A model generated the notes under the pieces. The model made no database searches. It worked only from the letters and a program-made list of their open reading frames with translations, and was not told the origin of the DNA. Below are positions 9,889-20,476 of a stretch of DNA of 33,502 nt, piece after piece (the stretch's first letter is position 1; every line of letters begins with the position of its first letter). This stretch comes from UBA1731 sp964440985. GTDB lineage: Bacteria; Verrucomicrobiota; Kiritimatiellia; RFP12; UBA1067. The stretch is taken from positions 1 through 33,502 of the forward strand of contig CAYTWE010000023.1 in NCBI GenBank assembly GCA_964440985.1. The letters are read 5' to 3'. A program made the position numbers and the translations under genes.

Positions 9889-9899
9889 TGTGCTATAAT
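9889..9899 (+). promoter_or_regulatory. Extended -10 promoter of nadE
   Basis: TGTGCTATAAT contains an exact TGnTATAAT extended -10, with TATAAT at 9894-9899. I see no good -35 at 16-18 bases upstream. A start about 7 bases downstream falls at 9906-9907, on the ATG of nadE. Confidence 0.65.
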
Positions 9900-9906
9900 A
9901 TCGGGC

Positions 9907-10920
9907 ATGAAAAGGAAAACCGCTGTATCTGCGCATCCGTTTCAGGACTGGTGCAGTCCTGAGCAGGTATTCATGACGCAGTACGTTTCGCTCGCCATAC
10001 GGCTTGACCGCATTGGCGTACGCTCTGTCACGATAGGCCTTTCAGGCGGGCTGGATTCGACCTTGTGCCTTCTTGCCGCCGTCGAGGCGTTCAAGATACT
10101 GCGTCTGCCGAAGAAGAGCATCAAGGTGTACACGATGCCTGGGTTCGGAACGACGGGACGCACGAAAGGAAATGCCGAACTTCTCTGTGAGGGTCTTGGG
10201 CTTCAACTTGAGACGATAGACATCAGAAAGTCGTGTCTCCAGCATTTCAAGGACATCGGGCAGGATCCCGATGTGCACGACGTCACGTTCGAGAATGCGC
10301 AGGCGAGAATGCGCACGATGATTCTCATGGACAAGGCGAACCAGACGGGCGGCATTGTCCTCGGCACTGGCGACATGAGCGAGATTGCGCTTGGCTGGTG
10401 CACCTACAACGGCGATCACATGAGCATGTACGGCGTGAACGCCGGCGTTCCAAAAACCGTTGTGCGGGACGTATGCCGTTGGTGGGCGGAGAGGAACGTC
10501 AAAGGCAAGGTCGCTGTCGCATCGAAAGCGATACTCGACATAATCGACACACCGGTTAGCCCGGAACTCCTACCATCGAAGAACGGTGAGATATCGCAGA
10601 GGACTGAAGACCGGATCGGGCCATACGAGCTGCACGATTTCTTCATCTGGCGCACCGTGGTGTGCGGAGAGCGGCGCAAGGCGATTCTTGCGGCGGCGTT
10701 GAAGGCGTTTGGCGATTCCTATGCGCAGGCGGAGATGGAAAAGTGGCTTGACGTGTACTGCCGCCGTCTGGTCACGCAGTCGTTCAAGCGCAACTGCGCA
10801 CCGGACGGCGTGAAGGTCTTTCCGGCGTTCTTCGGTCCGGATGACTGGCACATTCCGTCCGACACACAGTACGACGGCGACATTGTGCAGATGAAAAGGA
10901 AAACGGCAAAGGCGAGATAG
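9907..10920 (+). CDS. nadE: NAD+ synthase, stand-alone synthetase domain
   Basis: Converts deamido-NAD+ to NAD+ using ATP and ammonia, the last step of NAD synthesis, in the cytosol. The 337-aa protein carries the PP-loop SGGLDST near residues 47-53. It also has the conserved blocks DVTFENAQARMRT, GGIVLGTGDMSEIALGW, YGVNAGVPKT and SPELLPS, which match the synthetase half of the large glutamine-dependent (Mycobacterium-type) NadE. Those enzymes are usually 640-680 aa with an N-terminal nitrilase-fold glutaminase domain; here that domain is missing. Similarity begins at AHPF, which lies in the inter-domain linker of the large enzymes, and this supports ATG 9907 over the later ATG 9973. There is no ribosome site before ATG 9907. 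It should use free ammonia or a separately encoded glutaminase. It is followed after 4 bases by the next gene. Confidence 0.88.
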   Translation: MKRKTAVSAHPFQDWCSPEQVFMTQYVSLAIRLDRIGVRSVTIGLSGGLDSTLCLLAAVEAFKILRLPKKSIKVYTMPGFGTTGRTKGNAELLCEGLGLQLETIDIRKSCLQHFKDIGQDPDVHDVTFENAQARMRTMILMDKANQTGGIVLGTGDMSEIALGWCTYNGDHMSMYGVNAGVPKTVVRDVCRWWAERNVKGKVAVASKAILDIIDTPVSPELLPSKNGEISQRTEDRIGPYELHDFFIWRTVVCGERRKAILAAALKAFGDSYAQAEMEKWLDVYCRRLVTQSFKRNCAPDGVKVFPAFFGPDDWHIPSDTQYDGDIVQMKRKTAKAR

Positions 10921-10924
10921 CGTC

Positions 10925-11356
10925 ATGTTGAAGAAAGCATTTGTAAACGGCGAGGAGATTCCGCGCAAGGCCGTTGAGCACGAGTTCGACCGCATAGTCA
11001 GGCTCTATGCCGAAAGCGGTGTGTCAGGGGATGAACTCAAGAAGAACGTGGAGAGGATTCTTGCGCAGGCGCAGGAGCAGGCAATAGGCGCAAAGCTGCT
11101 GCTGCTCCGCGCCGGACAGCTCGGAATCACACCTGACGAACTTGTCGCGAAGACCTGCTCCGGGACGCCCGATCCTGAGGAATCCGAGATGGAGGAGTTC
11201 TACAGGACGAACAAGGAGACGTTCGGCGGTGCGCAGTTTGTGCAGGTGCAGACTAAGATACGCGATTTTCTGCGTCATGCGGCGCGAGGCAAGGTGCTTG
11301 CGGCTTTCATCGCGGAACTTCGTGAAAGCGCGAACGTAGAATACCGAGACGCATGA
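10925..11356 (+). CDS. SurA-N-like small protein lacking a PPIase domain
   Basis: A 143-aa, mostly helical protein. The N-terminal pattern is that of SurA/PpiC N-terminal chaperone domains: FVNGEEIPRKAVEHEFDR, a helix ending QEQAIGAKLLLLRAGQLG, then ITPDELV. The C-terminus continues with MEEFYRTNKETFGG, then a helix and IAELRESANVEY, which resembles the last segment of parvulin-type proteins. The parvulin PPIase domain that normally lies between these parts is absent, and there is no signal peptide. It is therefore probably a cytoplasmic protein with a chaperone-like fold, not an isomerase. It lies 4 bases after nadE and 18 bases before an exonuclease gene, so it is likely co-transcribed. The family call is tentative; function unknown. 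Confidence 0.6.
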   Translation: MLKKAFVNGEEIPRKAVEHEFDRIVRLYAESGVSGDELKKNVERILAQAQEQAIGAKLLLLRAGQLGITPDELVAKTCSGTPDPEESEMEEFYRTNKETFGGAQFVQVQTKIRDFLRHAARGKVLAAFIAELRESANVEYRDA

Positions 11357-11374
11357 CGAAAGGCATACGCCCGC

Positions 11375-11914
11375 ATGGTATGGACTGCTCTTGATTTTGA
11401 GACAACCGGTACGGTCAAGGGGTGGCCGAACGAGCCTTGGCAGCTTGGTCTTGTGAAGATCAGAGATGGCGTAGTGCTACCGGAGACGCGGTGGGAGACG
11501 CTTTTCAGGGTCGGGGAGCGTCCGTTCTCCCCGAGGGCAGTAGGACGCTACAGCGAGATCCGCGACGAACTTCTGCACGCACCGACCCCGATGGAGCTGT
11601 GGCCGGAGATGTCGTCGAGACTGGCGGGGACGCCGCTGATTGCGCACAACTGCGCAACGGAGAGGACGGTTCTCACCAAGCTTGCCCCGATGACGGAGTT
11701 CGGCCCGTGGATCGACACTCTCTCCTTTGCGCGTGTGCGGTATCCAGGGCTTCCGTCATACGCGCTTGGAGACCTGGTCGATGCGTTCGGAGCGATGGAC
11801 GAGGTAAAGGATCTTTGTCCCGGCCGCACCTGGCATGATGCGCTGTTTGACGCCTGCGCCTGTGCCGTGCTCGCCGCCCGGTTCATGTCCGCCGGCGGAC
11901 TTTTCCTGCAGTGA
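11375..11914 (+). CDS. DnaQ-like 3'-5' exonuclease (DEDDh)
   Basis: A 179-aa single-domain nuclease. Exo I is LDFETTG (Asp7 and Glu9), Exo II is LIAHNCATER with the downstream DTLSFAR, and Exo III is WHDALFDA, the HxAxxD pattern of the DEDDh class. These acids would bind two metal ions and remove nucleotides from 3' ends of DNA or RNA. The length and lack of extra domains fit a small epsilon-like or exonuclease X-like protein rather than a full polymerase III subunit. GAAAGG at 11358-11363 precedes ATG 11375. It is the last gene of the nadE run. The substrate cannot be told from sequence. Confidence 0.82.
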   Translation: MVWTALDFETTGTVKGWPNEPWQLGLVKIRDGVVLPETRWETLFRVGERPFSPRAVGRYSEIRDELLHAPTPMELWPEMSSRLAGTPLIAHNCATERTVLTKLAPMTEFGPWIDTLSFARVRYPGLPSYALGDLVDAFGAMDEVKDLCPGRTWHDALFDACACAVLAARFMSAGGLFLQ

Positions 11915-11981
11915 CGCGGTCGGCGGCCGCTTGCCGTGACGCGGGTCTCTGCATACGGCGCGTTCAGCGCGAAAGCGGCAG

Positions 11982-11993
11982 TTTTGGTATAAT
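11982..11993 (+). promoter_or_regulatory. Extended -10 promoter of the aldose-epimerase-like gene
   Basis: TTTTGGTATAAT is an extended -10 with TATAAT at 11988-11993. The start site would be near 12000, leaving a leader of about 29 bases with AAGGAG at 12016-12021. The -35 region is poor. A short CGCG inverted repeat lies at 11959-11971, near the -35 position. Confidence 0.7.
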
Positions 11994-12028
11994 CACACAT
12001 AAATCTCAATCATCAAAGGAGAACAACC

Positions 12029-13114
12029 GTGAAGACGTATCTGCGCGAAAACTTTTTCACTGACAAGGAGACCGTGCTTGTGGAGGCCGGCGAACTCAAG
12101 GCGTCGCTGTTCACCTATTCGACCGGTGTGAAAGCCGTGCGGATATCGAACTCCAAAGGTTCGGCGACAGTGCTTCCGTTTGATGGACAGGCCGTATGGC
12201 GCTGCGACTTTCTTGGTCGTGAGCTGACGATGAAGTCCATCTACGATGAGCCGCAGAAGTGTTCGTTCTACGGCGAGACGTACGGCTTCTTCCTGATGCA
12301 CTGCGGCCTTTCGGCCATGGGCAATCCGACCGCAGCCGATACGCATCCCGGACACGGTGAGCTTCCTCTTGCCAAATACGAGAGCGCGTGGGTTGAGACA
12401 GGCTCTGACAAAAACGGGGCCTGGATATCGGTGGGCGGCGTGTACGCTCACCGCAGATGCTTTGAGGCCAACTACAGGTTCTGTCCGGAACTCAGGCTCC
12501 GCGCCGGCGCGACATCCATTGAGGTTGACGTGTCGTTCACGAACATCAAAGATCTGCCGCTCGAATACTACTATCTTTGCCACGTGAACCATCGTCCTGT
12601 TGATGGCTCGAAGCTGCTCTACACCGCAGATCCGAAAGACGCCATCATCAATCGCGAGGTTCCGGAGGGGTATCGCAAGGACTGGGCGGACGCCACGACC
12701 GCATGGCTTGACGAGTTTGGACGCAACCCCGCCTGCGGGGACAAGATCGGAGCAAAAGGCGAATCCTACCGTCCGGAGATCGTCAACTGCTTCATGCACT
12801 ACGCCGCAAAGGACGGGTGGGCATACACGATGCAGCTTGAGCCGGACGGCACGGCGATCTACGTCAAGCACGACCCGAAGCAGCTTCCGTACGGTACGCG
12901 CTGGATAGCCCGCACAGATGACGAAGATGCGCTCGGAATGTGTCTGCCGGCGACGGCCGAGCACAAGGGACGCCTCTATTGCAGAGAACACCGCCAGCAG
13001 CGCATCCTCAAGACGGGTAAAACCGTGCATTACCACATTGAGACGGGGCTGCTCGACAAAAAGGGTGCCGCCGCCATGAAGCGGCTTGTGTCCGACGCCA
13101 ACGCCAGACACTGA
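12029..13114 (+). CDS. Aldose 1-epimerase family protein (DUF4432-like)
   Basis: A 361-aa cytoplasmic protein with the beta-rich pattern of galactose-mutarotase-like proteins. Members bind a sugar and interconvert anomers, although many members of this subgroup lack an assigned substrate. Visible features are FDGQAVWRCDFLGREL, the His-rich loop AADTHPGHGELPL (which replaces the usual HGR-type loop), YYYLCHVNHRPVDGS, and a C-terminal beta region ending KTVHYHIETGLLD. The start is GTG 12029: AAGGAG at 12016-12021 sits seven bases upstream. It stands alone between its own promoter and the carB promoter, so it is probably monocistronic. Which sugar it acts on is unknown. Confidence 0.75.
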   Translation: MKTYLRENFFTDKETVLVEAGELKASLFTYSTGVKAVRISNSKGSATVLPFDGQAVWRCDFLGRELTMKSIYDEPQKCSFYGETYGFFLMHCGLSAMGNPTAADTHPGHGELPLAKYESAWVETGSDKNGAWISVGGVYAHRRCFEANYRFCPELRLRAGATSIEVDVSFTNIKDLPLEYYYLCHVNHRPVDGSKLLYTADPKDAIINREVPEGYRKDWADATTAWLDEFGRNPACGDKIGAKGESYRPEIVNCFMHYAAKDGWAYTMQLEPDGTAIYVKHDPKQLPYGTRWIARTDDEDALGMCLPATAEHKGRLYCREHRQQRILKTGKTVHYHIETGLLDKKGAAAMKRLVSDANARH

Positions 13115-13134
13115 AAGTCCTGCATTTGGCATTA

Positions 13135-13163
13135 TTGATTGAGGGGTGGGGATTTGGTATAAT
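13135..13163 (+). promoter_or_regulatory. Promoter of carB
   Basis: TTGATT at 13135-13140 and TATAAT at 13158-13163 are separated by exactly 17 bases. The -10 is preceded by TTTGG. The start site would be near 13170. This is one of the two best sigma-70-like promoters in the window. Confidence 0.8.
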
Positions 13164-13171
13164 TCCACCCC
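13143..13171. promoter_or_regulatory. Inverted repeat flanking the carB -10
   Basis: GGGGTGG (13143-13149) and CCACCCC (13165-13171) form a perfect 7-bp inverted repeat centred on the TATAAT box, with 15 bases between the arms. Its position would let a dimeric repressor block the promoter. No regulator is identified; it could be chance. Confidence 0.4.
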
Positions 13172-13194
13172 GATTTCGATTCAAAGGTCAGAGT

Positions 13195-13212
13195 GAAGCC
13201 GCAACTGGCTTC
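13195..13212 (+). promoter_or_regulatory. Hairpin in the carB leader
   Basis: GAAGCC (13195-13200) and GGCTTC (13207-13212) form a perfect 6-bp stem with a 6-base loop in the predicted carB 5' leader. It lies 16 to 33 bases upstream of the AAGGAG ribosome site. It may influence translation or be neutral. Confidence 0.45.
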
Positions 13213-13243
13213 GGTCAAAGAAAAAGCAAGGAGTTTTTGCAAG

Positions 13244-16456
<3,213 letters not shown>

Positions 16457-16480
16457 CCGAAACAGAAAAGGAGAATGTCA

Positions 16481-17920
16481 ATGGAGGCAGCCCGCACCGT
16501 GACCGAACGGAACCATTCACAGTCATGCAGCAGACGCGACTTCATCGCGGCCGGTGCGATGGCGGCCATAGCGGCTGGTGCTGGATGCACAACGCCGTCA
16601 AGGGCTGGTGCGGCCTCCCGTTCCGGCGGTTTCAAGACGATCACGATAGCCAAAACGGACTGTCTCTTTGAGCGTGAGCCGATGGTGCGTCCGTTCGGGT
16701 TCAAGGGCGGATATCTCACCGAGGAGTGGATTGTCGCTTCATGCGTGAGGTCTGCGACCGGCAAGTTCGGAATCGGTCTCGGCACACAGAGTTGTCTATG
16801 GAGCGACGCATCCGTGTTCTCCGGGAATTCGGAGGCCGGCGGCAACGCGATGATGTTCGCGATGACGCAATACGCATTGAAGCTCCTGGAGGGACGGTCT
16901 TTCACGTCGCCCGTCGAGCTGAACGACTGGCTCTGGCCGCAGGTCTGGGAATACGGGAAGAAGGTGACGGCAAACGCTAAGCTCCGCGCAACGTTCGCGC
17001 TGAATGCCCTCGTATCCGTAGACAACGCCGTGTGGGTGCTGTTCGCCCGCGAGAACGGTCTTGCGTCGTTTGACGACATGATCCCTGATGCGTACCGTCC
17101 GTCCCTCGCTTCGCACCATGCAAAGTGCGCATCCATCCCGCTCTTCTCCTACAAGGTGCCGCCGTCCGAAATCAAGGCGGCTGTCGATTCCGGCTACTTC
17201 TTCATGAAGATCAAGATTGGGCAGCCTGGAACGCAGGAGGAGATGCTTGAGAAGGACATGGCGCGTGTCTCGCAGATCCATGCTGTGCTTAAGGACTGCC
17301 GCACCCCCTACACGAAGAGCGGGAAACTGCCGTACTACTTTGACGCCAACGGACGCTATGCGAAGAAGGAGACGCTTCTCAGGTTCATCGACCACCTCAA
17401 AAAGATAGGCGCGTATGAGCAGGTCTCCATAATTGAAGAGCCGTTTGACGAGTATGCCGACATCGACGTGAACGACATCCCTCTGCGACTTGCCGCCGAC
17501 GAGTCGGCGCATACCGTGAAGGATGCGCTTGAACGCATGGAGATGGGATACAAGGCGATGGCTCTAAAGCCAATCGCCAAGACGATGTCCATGTCCATGA
17601 AGATAGCCCAGGCATCGTACGAACGAAAGGTGCCGTGTTTCTGCGCCGACCTTACGGTGTGTCCTGTGCTGGTTGAATGGAACAAGTCTGTCGCGGCGCG
17701 TCTTCCTGCGTTTCCCGGCATCGGTGACCTTGGTCTTGTGGAGACGAACGGACACCAGAACTTCCGCAACTGGGAGACGATGCGCAAGGATCTGGCGTAT
17801 CCGGACGCGCACTGGACGCGCACCGAGAAGGGGGTGTTCGAGTGTGACGCCGACTACTATTCGAAGTCCGGCGGAATACTTGCCTCCATGCCGCGCTACG
17901 AAAAGCTTTTCCACATCTGA
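16481..17920 (+). CDS. Tat-exported enolase-superfamily protein (mandelate racemase / muconate lactonizing-like)
   Basis: A 479-aa member of the enolase superfamily, whose members remove a proton alpha to a carboxylate using a divalent metal. ATG 16481 is preferred over ATG 16475 because AAGGAG at 16468-16473 is then seven bases away. The N-terminus has a twin-arginine motif (SRRDFIAAG, Arg18-Arg19), a hydrophobic stretch, and Cys36 in AGAGC, possibly a lipoprotein site. The barrel shows KIKIG near residue 242 (the KxK catalytic lysines), DANGRY near 287, EEP near 318 and DES near 338 (metal ligands), and ALKP near 361. The active site thus looks intact. Export is unusual for this superfamily and suggests a periplasmic substrate such as an acid sugar or cell-wall dipeptide; which one is unknown. 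Confidence 0.82.
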   Translation: MEAARTVTERNHSQSCSRRDFIAAGAMAAIAAGAGCTTPSRAGAASRSGGFKTITIAKTDCLFEREPMVRPFGFKGGYLTEEWIVASCVRSATGKFGIGLGTQSCLWSDASVFSGNSEAGGNAMMFAMTQYALKLLEGRSFTSPVELNDWLWPQVWEYGKKVTANAKLRATFALNALVSVDNAVWVLFARENGLASFDDMIPDAYRPSLASHHAKCASIPLFSYKVPPSEIKAAVDSGYFFMKIKIGQPGTQEEMLEKDMARVSQIHAVLKDCRTPYTKSGKLPYYFDANGRYAKKETLLRFIDHLKKIGAYEQVSIIEEPFDEYADIDVNDIPLRLAADESAHTVKDALERMEMGYKAMALKPIAKTMSMSMKIAQASYERKVPCFCADLTVCPVLVEWNKSVAARLPAFPGIGDLGLVETNGHQNFRNWETMRKDLAYPDAHWTRTEKGVFECDADYYSKSGGILASMPRYEKLFHI

Positions 17921-17925
17921 AACTG

Positions 17926-19167
17926 ATGCCGATGTCAGAGCGTTTTGATCTGCCGCAGGAACTCAAGGACGAAATCCGCACCCGTGTAATGGGTGCGGGG
18001 TTCATGAAAATCGTCCAGACCGTAAGGCGCAACGGCAAGTTCTTCAAGATTTCCATGCGCCCCGTCGAGATCTCCGGAGAGAAGCGCTTTCAGGCGGAGA
18101 TGACCGATGAAGGGCAGGTTCGCGTAAAGAACTTCGACGCACCCGGCGCCGCAGACGGGCTGGAGGAGATAATTGCACAGAAGGGTGCACGGGAACTGCA
18201 CCTCATCACAGCGAGCGGCGACCTGCACATTCGCGTGACGAAGAAGGGCAAGGCACTTGTGTCGCGGTCCGCGGCGATGAACCGCGTGGCGGTCGTCCAG
18301 CCCCATGACCGCGTGAAGAAGCAGCCGCTTACGTCATTTGACTCCACCGCGCTGCTCAAGGCGATAGGCATAGCGGATGGCGAGGGCCGGATTCGTGCAT
18401 CAATGCGCGGCAAGTACGATCAGGTGAACGAGTTCCTGCGCATTGTCGGCGAAACGGTGGCCGATGTGCAGGATGGCGTGTTCACCGTGGTGGACTGCGG
18501 ATGCGGAAAGGCGTATCTCACGATATCGCTTTGGTTCTATCTGTCGCTTGTTCGCGGCTTCAAGGATGTGCGCGTTGTCGGCATTGACCGCAGGGCGGAC
18601 GTGATTGCAGCGGCCCGCAAGATGGCGGAGCACCTTGACGTTGCGGCGTCCGTGATGTTCCTTGAAAGCGACCTTGATTCCGTGCAGGATGCCTCATCAC
18701 TTCCTGGCGGTCTTGATCATGTGGATCTCGTCGTGTCGCTCCATGCCTGCGATACGGCGACGGACGAGGCTTTGGCGAAGGGCGTTGAATGGAAGGCGCG
18801 GTATGTGCTCAGTGCGCCGTGCTGCCAGCATGAGCTGCAGAAAGCGCTGTCGGAACGCGGAACGAACGGAGATTTTGCCGGCTTGCTTCGCCAGAACATA
18901 CTTCGTGAACGGCTGTGCGACATACTCACGGATTCGTTCCGCGCCATGATCATGCGCATTCTCGGATTCCGCTCTCAGGTGTTGGAGTTCGTTTCGCCGG
19001 ATGCCACGGCCCGCAACATACTGCTGAAATGCGAATATTGCGTGAAGCCCGGACAGGCAGGCGTGGTGTCGGAATACCTGAACCTGCGCGACTACTGGAA
19101 GGTGACGCCTTGGCTTGAGACACGGCTTGCCGGAAAGCTTGAAAGGCATCTCTCCCGCTATGCCTGA
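17926..19167 (+). CDS. SAM-dependent methyltransferase, METTL25/Methyltransf_32 type
   Basis: A 413-aa cytoplasmic protein. The N-terminal 150 residues form a substrate-binding-like region. The class I methyltransferase fold follows: motif I DCGCGKAYLT near residue 190, VVGIDRRADVI for the acidic ribose-binding strand, then LHACDTATDEAL near 271 and SAPCCQHELQ near 298. The last two are hallmarks of the bacterial METTL25/Methyltransf_32 family. The C-terminus carries RNILLKCEYCVKPG. The methyl acceptor is unknown; an RNA or ribosomal target is suggested by the relation to TRM13-like enzymes and the neighbouring EF-P ligase gene, but that is inference. It starts 5 bases after the enolase-superfamily gene and is followed by epmA after 20 bases. 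Confidence 0.82.
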   Translation: MPMSERFDLPQELKDEIRTRVMGAGFMKIVQTVRRNGKFFKISMRPVEISGEKRFQAEMTDEGQVRVKNFDAPGAADGLEEIIAQKGARELHLITASGDLHIRVTKKGKALVSRSAAMNRVAVVQPHDRVKKQPLTSFDSTALLKAIGIADGEGRIRASMRGKYDQVNEFLRIVGETVADVQDGVFTVVDCGCGKAYLTISLWFYLSLVRGFKDVRVVGIDRRADVIAAARKMAEHLDVAASVMFLESDLDSVQDASSLPGGLDHVDLVVSLHACDTATDEALAKGVEWKARYVLSAPCCQHELQKALSERGTNGDFAGLLRQNILRERLCDILTDSFRAMIMRILGFRSQVLEFVSPDATARNILLKCEYCVKPGQAGVVSEYLNLRDYWKVTPWLETRLAGKLERHLSRYA

Positions 19168-19187
19168 CGGTTGGGGCGGCGTCCGCC

Positions 19188-20081
19188 GTGCGCACAATGA
19201 TTGATATAGGGGTTCTGACGCAGCGGGCAAAGATTGTCTCCGCCATAAGGGCGTTCTTCGATGGGCTTGGATTTATCGAGGTTGAAACGCCTGTGCGGAT
19301 AGCCGCCCCAGCTCCAGAGCCGCACATCGACTGCCCTGCCGTAATGCCATGTGCTGGCGATGCTGCGGCAGGCTACCTCCGCGCTTCGCCGGAACTCCAG
19401 ATGAAAAAACTCCTTGCGGCCGGGATGGAGAGGATATACCAGATCGGCCCGTGCTTTCGCGATGGGGAACGTGGCGCCCGGCACAATCCTGAGTTTACGA
19501 TGATTGAGTGGTATCGCAAAGACGAAGACTATCTTGCGATACTTTCGGATATGGAGGCGATGTTCCGCAGTCTCCGTTCGCTTTTCGCTTCCGAAGGCGC
19601 CATGTCGGCGAAGGATGTCAGTTTCAAGCGACTTAAGGTGCGAGAGGCCTATCTCCTCTGGGCCGGGTGGGATCCATGGTCGGCGTGGGATCAGGACAGG
19701 TTTGATTTTGACATGGCGGTAAAGATTGAACCTGCTCTGAAGAGCGAGGGGGGCGTATTCCTGATGGACTATCCTCCTCAGGCGGCAAGCCTCGCAAAGC
19801 TTCGCGGAGACGTCGCCGAACGTTGGGAGTTCTATGTCGATGGAATGGAGCTTGCGAACTGCTTTACGGAACTCTGCGACCCGTTCGAGCAGCGCAGACG
19901 CTTTGAGGTGGCACGTGAAGAGCGGAGACAGATTGGCGAAGCCGACTACCCGCTTGATGAGGAGTTTCTCGCTGAGATGGGCGGCATTGGTTCGGCGGCC
20001 GGGGTGGCGGTGGGCATTGACCGTCTCGTGATGACGCTGCTCGGCGTAAAGTCCATCGATGAAGTGCGGGTTCTTTCTTAG
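19188..20081 (+). CDS. epmA: EF-P lysine ligase, EpmA/PoxA/GenX family
   Basis: A 297-aa free-standing class II lysyl-tRNA-synthetase-like core without an anticodon-binding domain. Family members activate lysine or beta-lysine with ATP and attach it to a conserved lysine of elongation factor P, easing translation of polyproline stretches. Motif 1 is FIEVETPV, motif 2 is FRDGERGARHNPEFTMIEWY near residue 91, and motif 3 is GVAVGIDRLVM near 273. FYVDGMELANCFTEL matches the lysine-recognition segment. GTG 19188 has GGCGG eight bases upstream; ATG 19197 is an alternative start three codons in. epmB (lysine 2,3-aminomutase) and efp are not in the window, so it is not clear whether beta-lysine or lysine is used. 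Confidence 0.9.
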   Translation: MRTMIDIGVLTQRAKIVSAIRAFFDGLGFIEVETPVRIAAPAPEPHIDCPAVMPCAGDAAAGYLRASPELQMKKLLAAGMERIYQIGPCFRDGERGARHNPEFTMIEWYRKDEDYLAILSDMEAMFRSLRSLFASEGAMSAKDVSFKRLKVREAYLLWAGWDPWSAWDQDRFDFDMAVKIEPALKSEGGVFLMDYPPQAASLAKLRGDVAERWEFYVDGMELANCFTELCDPFEQRRRFEVAREERRQIGEADYPLDEEFLAEMGGIGSAAGVAVGIDRLVMTLLGVKSIDEVRVLS

Positions 20082-20141
20082 TCAATCTGCATATCGGAGA
20101 GGGTGAGCAACTTCCGGCATTCTGCATCGCAGTTCTGTGAC

Positions 20142-20170
20142 TTGATTTCCTGTAGACAAGACAATATAAT
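20142..20170 (+). promoter_or_regulatory. Promoter of the ferredoxin-vorB operon
   Basis: TTGATT at 20142-20147 and TATAAT at 20165-20170 are separated by exactly 17 bases, the same -35 and spacing as carB. It lacks the TGG extension. The start site would be near 20177, giving a leader of about 18 bases that holds GGAGGT. Confidence 0.8.
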
Positions 20171-20194
20171 ACACATCAATTTTTGGAGGTATTG

Positions 20195-20401
20195 ATGGCA
20201 AGGCCGATAATAGAGGAAAACTGTTGCAAAGGTTGCGGACGCTGCGTGGCGGCGTGCATGAAGAAATGCCTTGAGTTCGCGTCTGACCGCTTGAACGCGG
20301 CCGGACTGAGGCCGGTGCGGTACAAGGGAGAAGGATGTGTAGGATGCGGCATGTGCTTCTATAACTGTCCCGAACCATATGCCATCCGTGTGGAGCGCTA
20401 A
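20195..20401 (+). CDS. Two-cluster 4Fe-4S ferredoxin, delta subunit of 2-oxoacid oxidoreductase
   Basis: A 68-aa ferredoxin. ATG 20195 follows GGAGGT at 20185-20190. The two cluster motifs are CKGCGRCVAAC and CVGCGMCFYNCPEP, enough cysteines for two [4Fe-4S] clusters. The first motif lacks the usual proline after its fourth cysteine (ACMKKC). Its start (MARPIIEENCCKGCG) and size match KorD/VorD subunits that pass electrons from a thiamine-dependent 2-oxoacid oxidoreductase to soluble ferredoxin. It is followed by the alpha subunit gene, which supports this assignment. Confidence 0.85.
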   Translation: MARPIIEENCCKGCGRCVAACMKKCLEFASDRLNAAGLRPVRYKGEGCVGCGMCFYNCPEPYAIRVER

Positions 20402-20416
20402 GGCGGAATTTCGCCT
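20401..20416 (+). other. Short stem-loop between ferredoxin gene and vorB
   Basis: AGGCG (20401-20405) pairs with CGCCT (20412-20416), plus one G-T pair inside. It begins on the last base of the ferredoxin stop codon. It may adjust the ratio of the small subunit to the alpha subunit by protecting the upstream message. Confidence 0.4.
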
Positions 20417-20476
20417 GACGGAAGCAGTTTGAGGCATCGCGGTGTCGATGCCGATTGAAAAGTGAAAGTCCAGAAA

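Noticed and set aside
13193..13243. GTG 13193 as the start of carB
   Set aside because: The extra 17 residues are not typical of CarB, and the codons lie in the leader hairpin. ATG 13244 has AAGGAG and gives the normal N-terminus.
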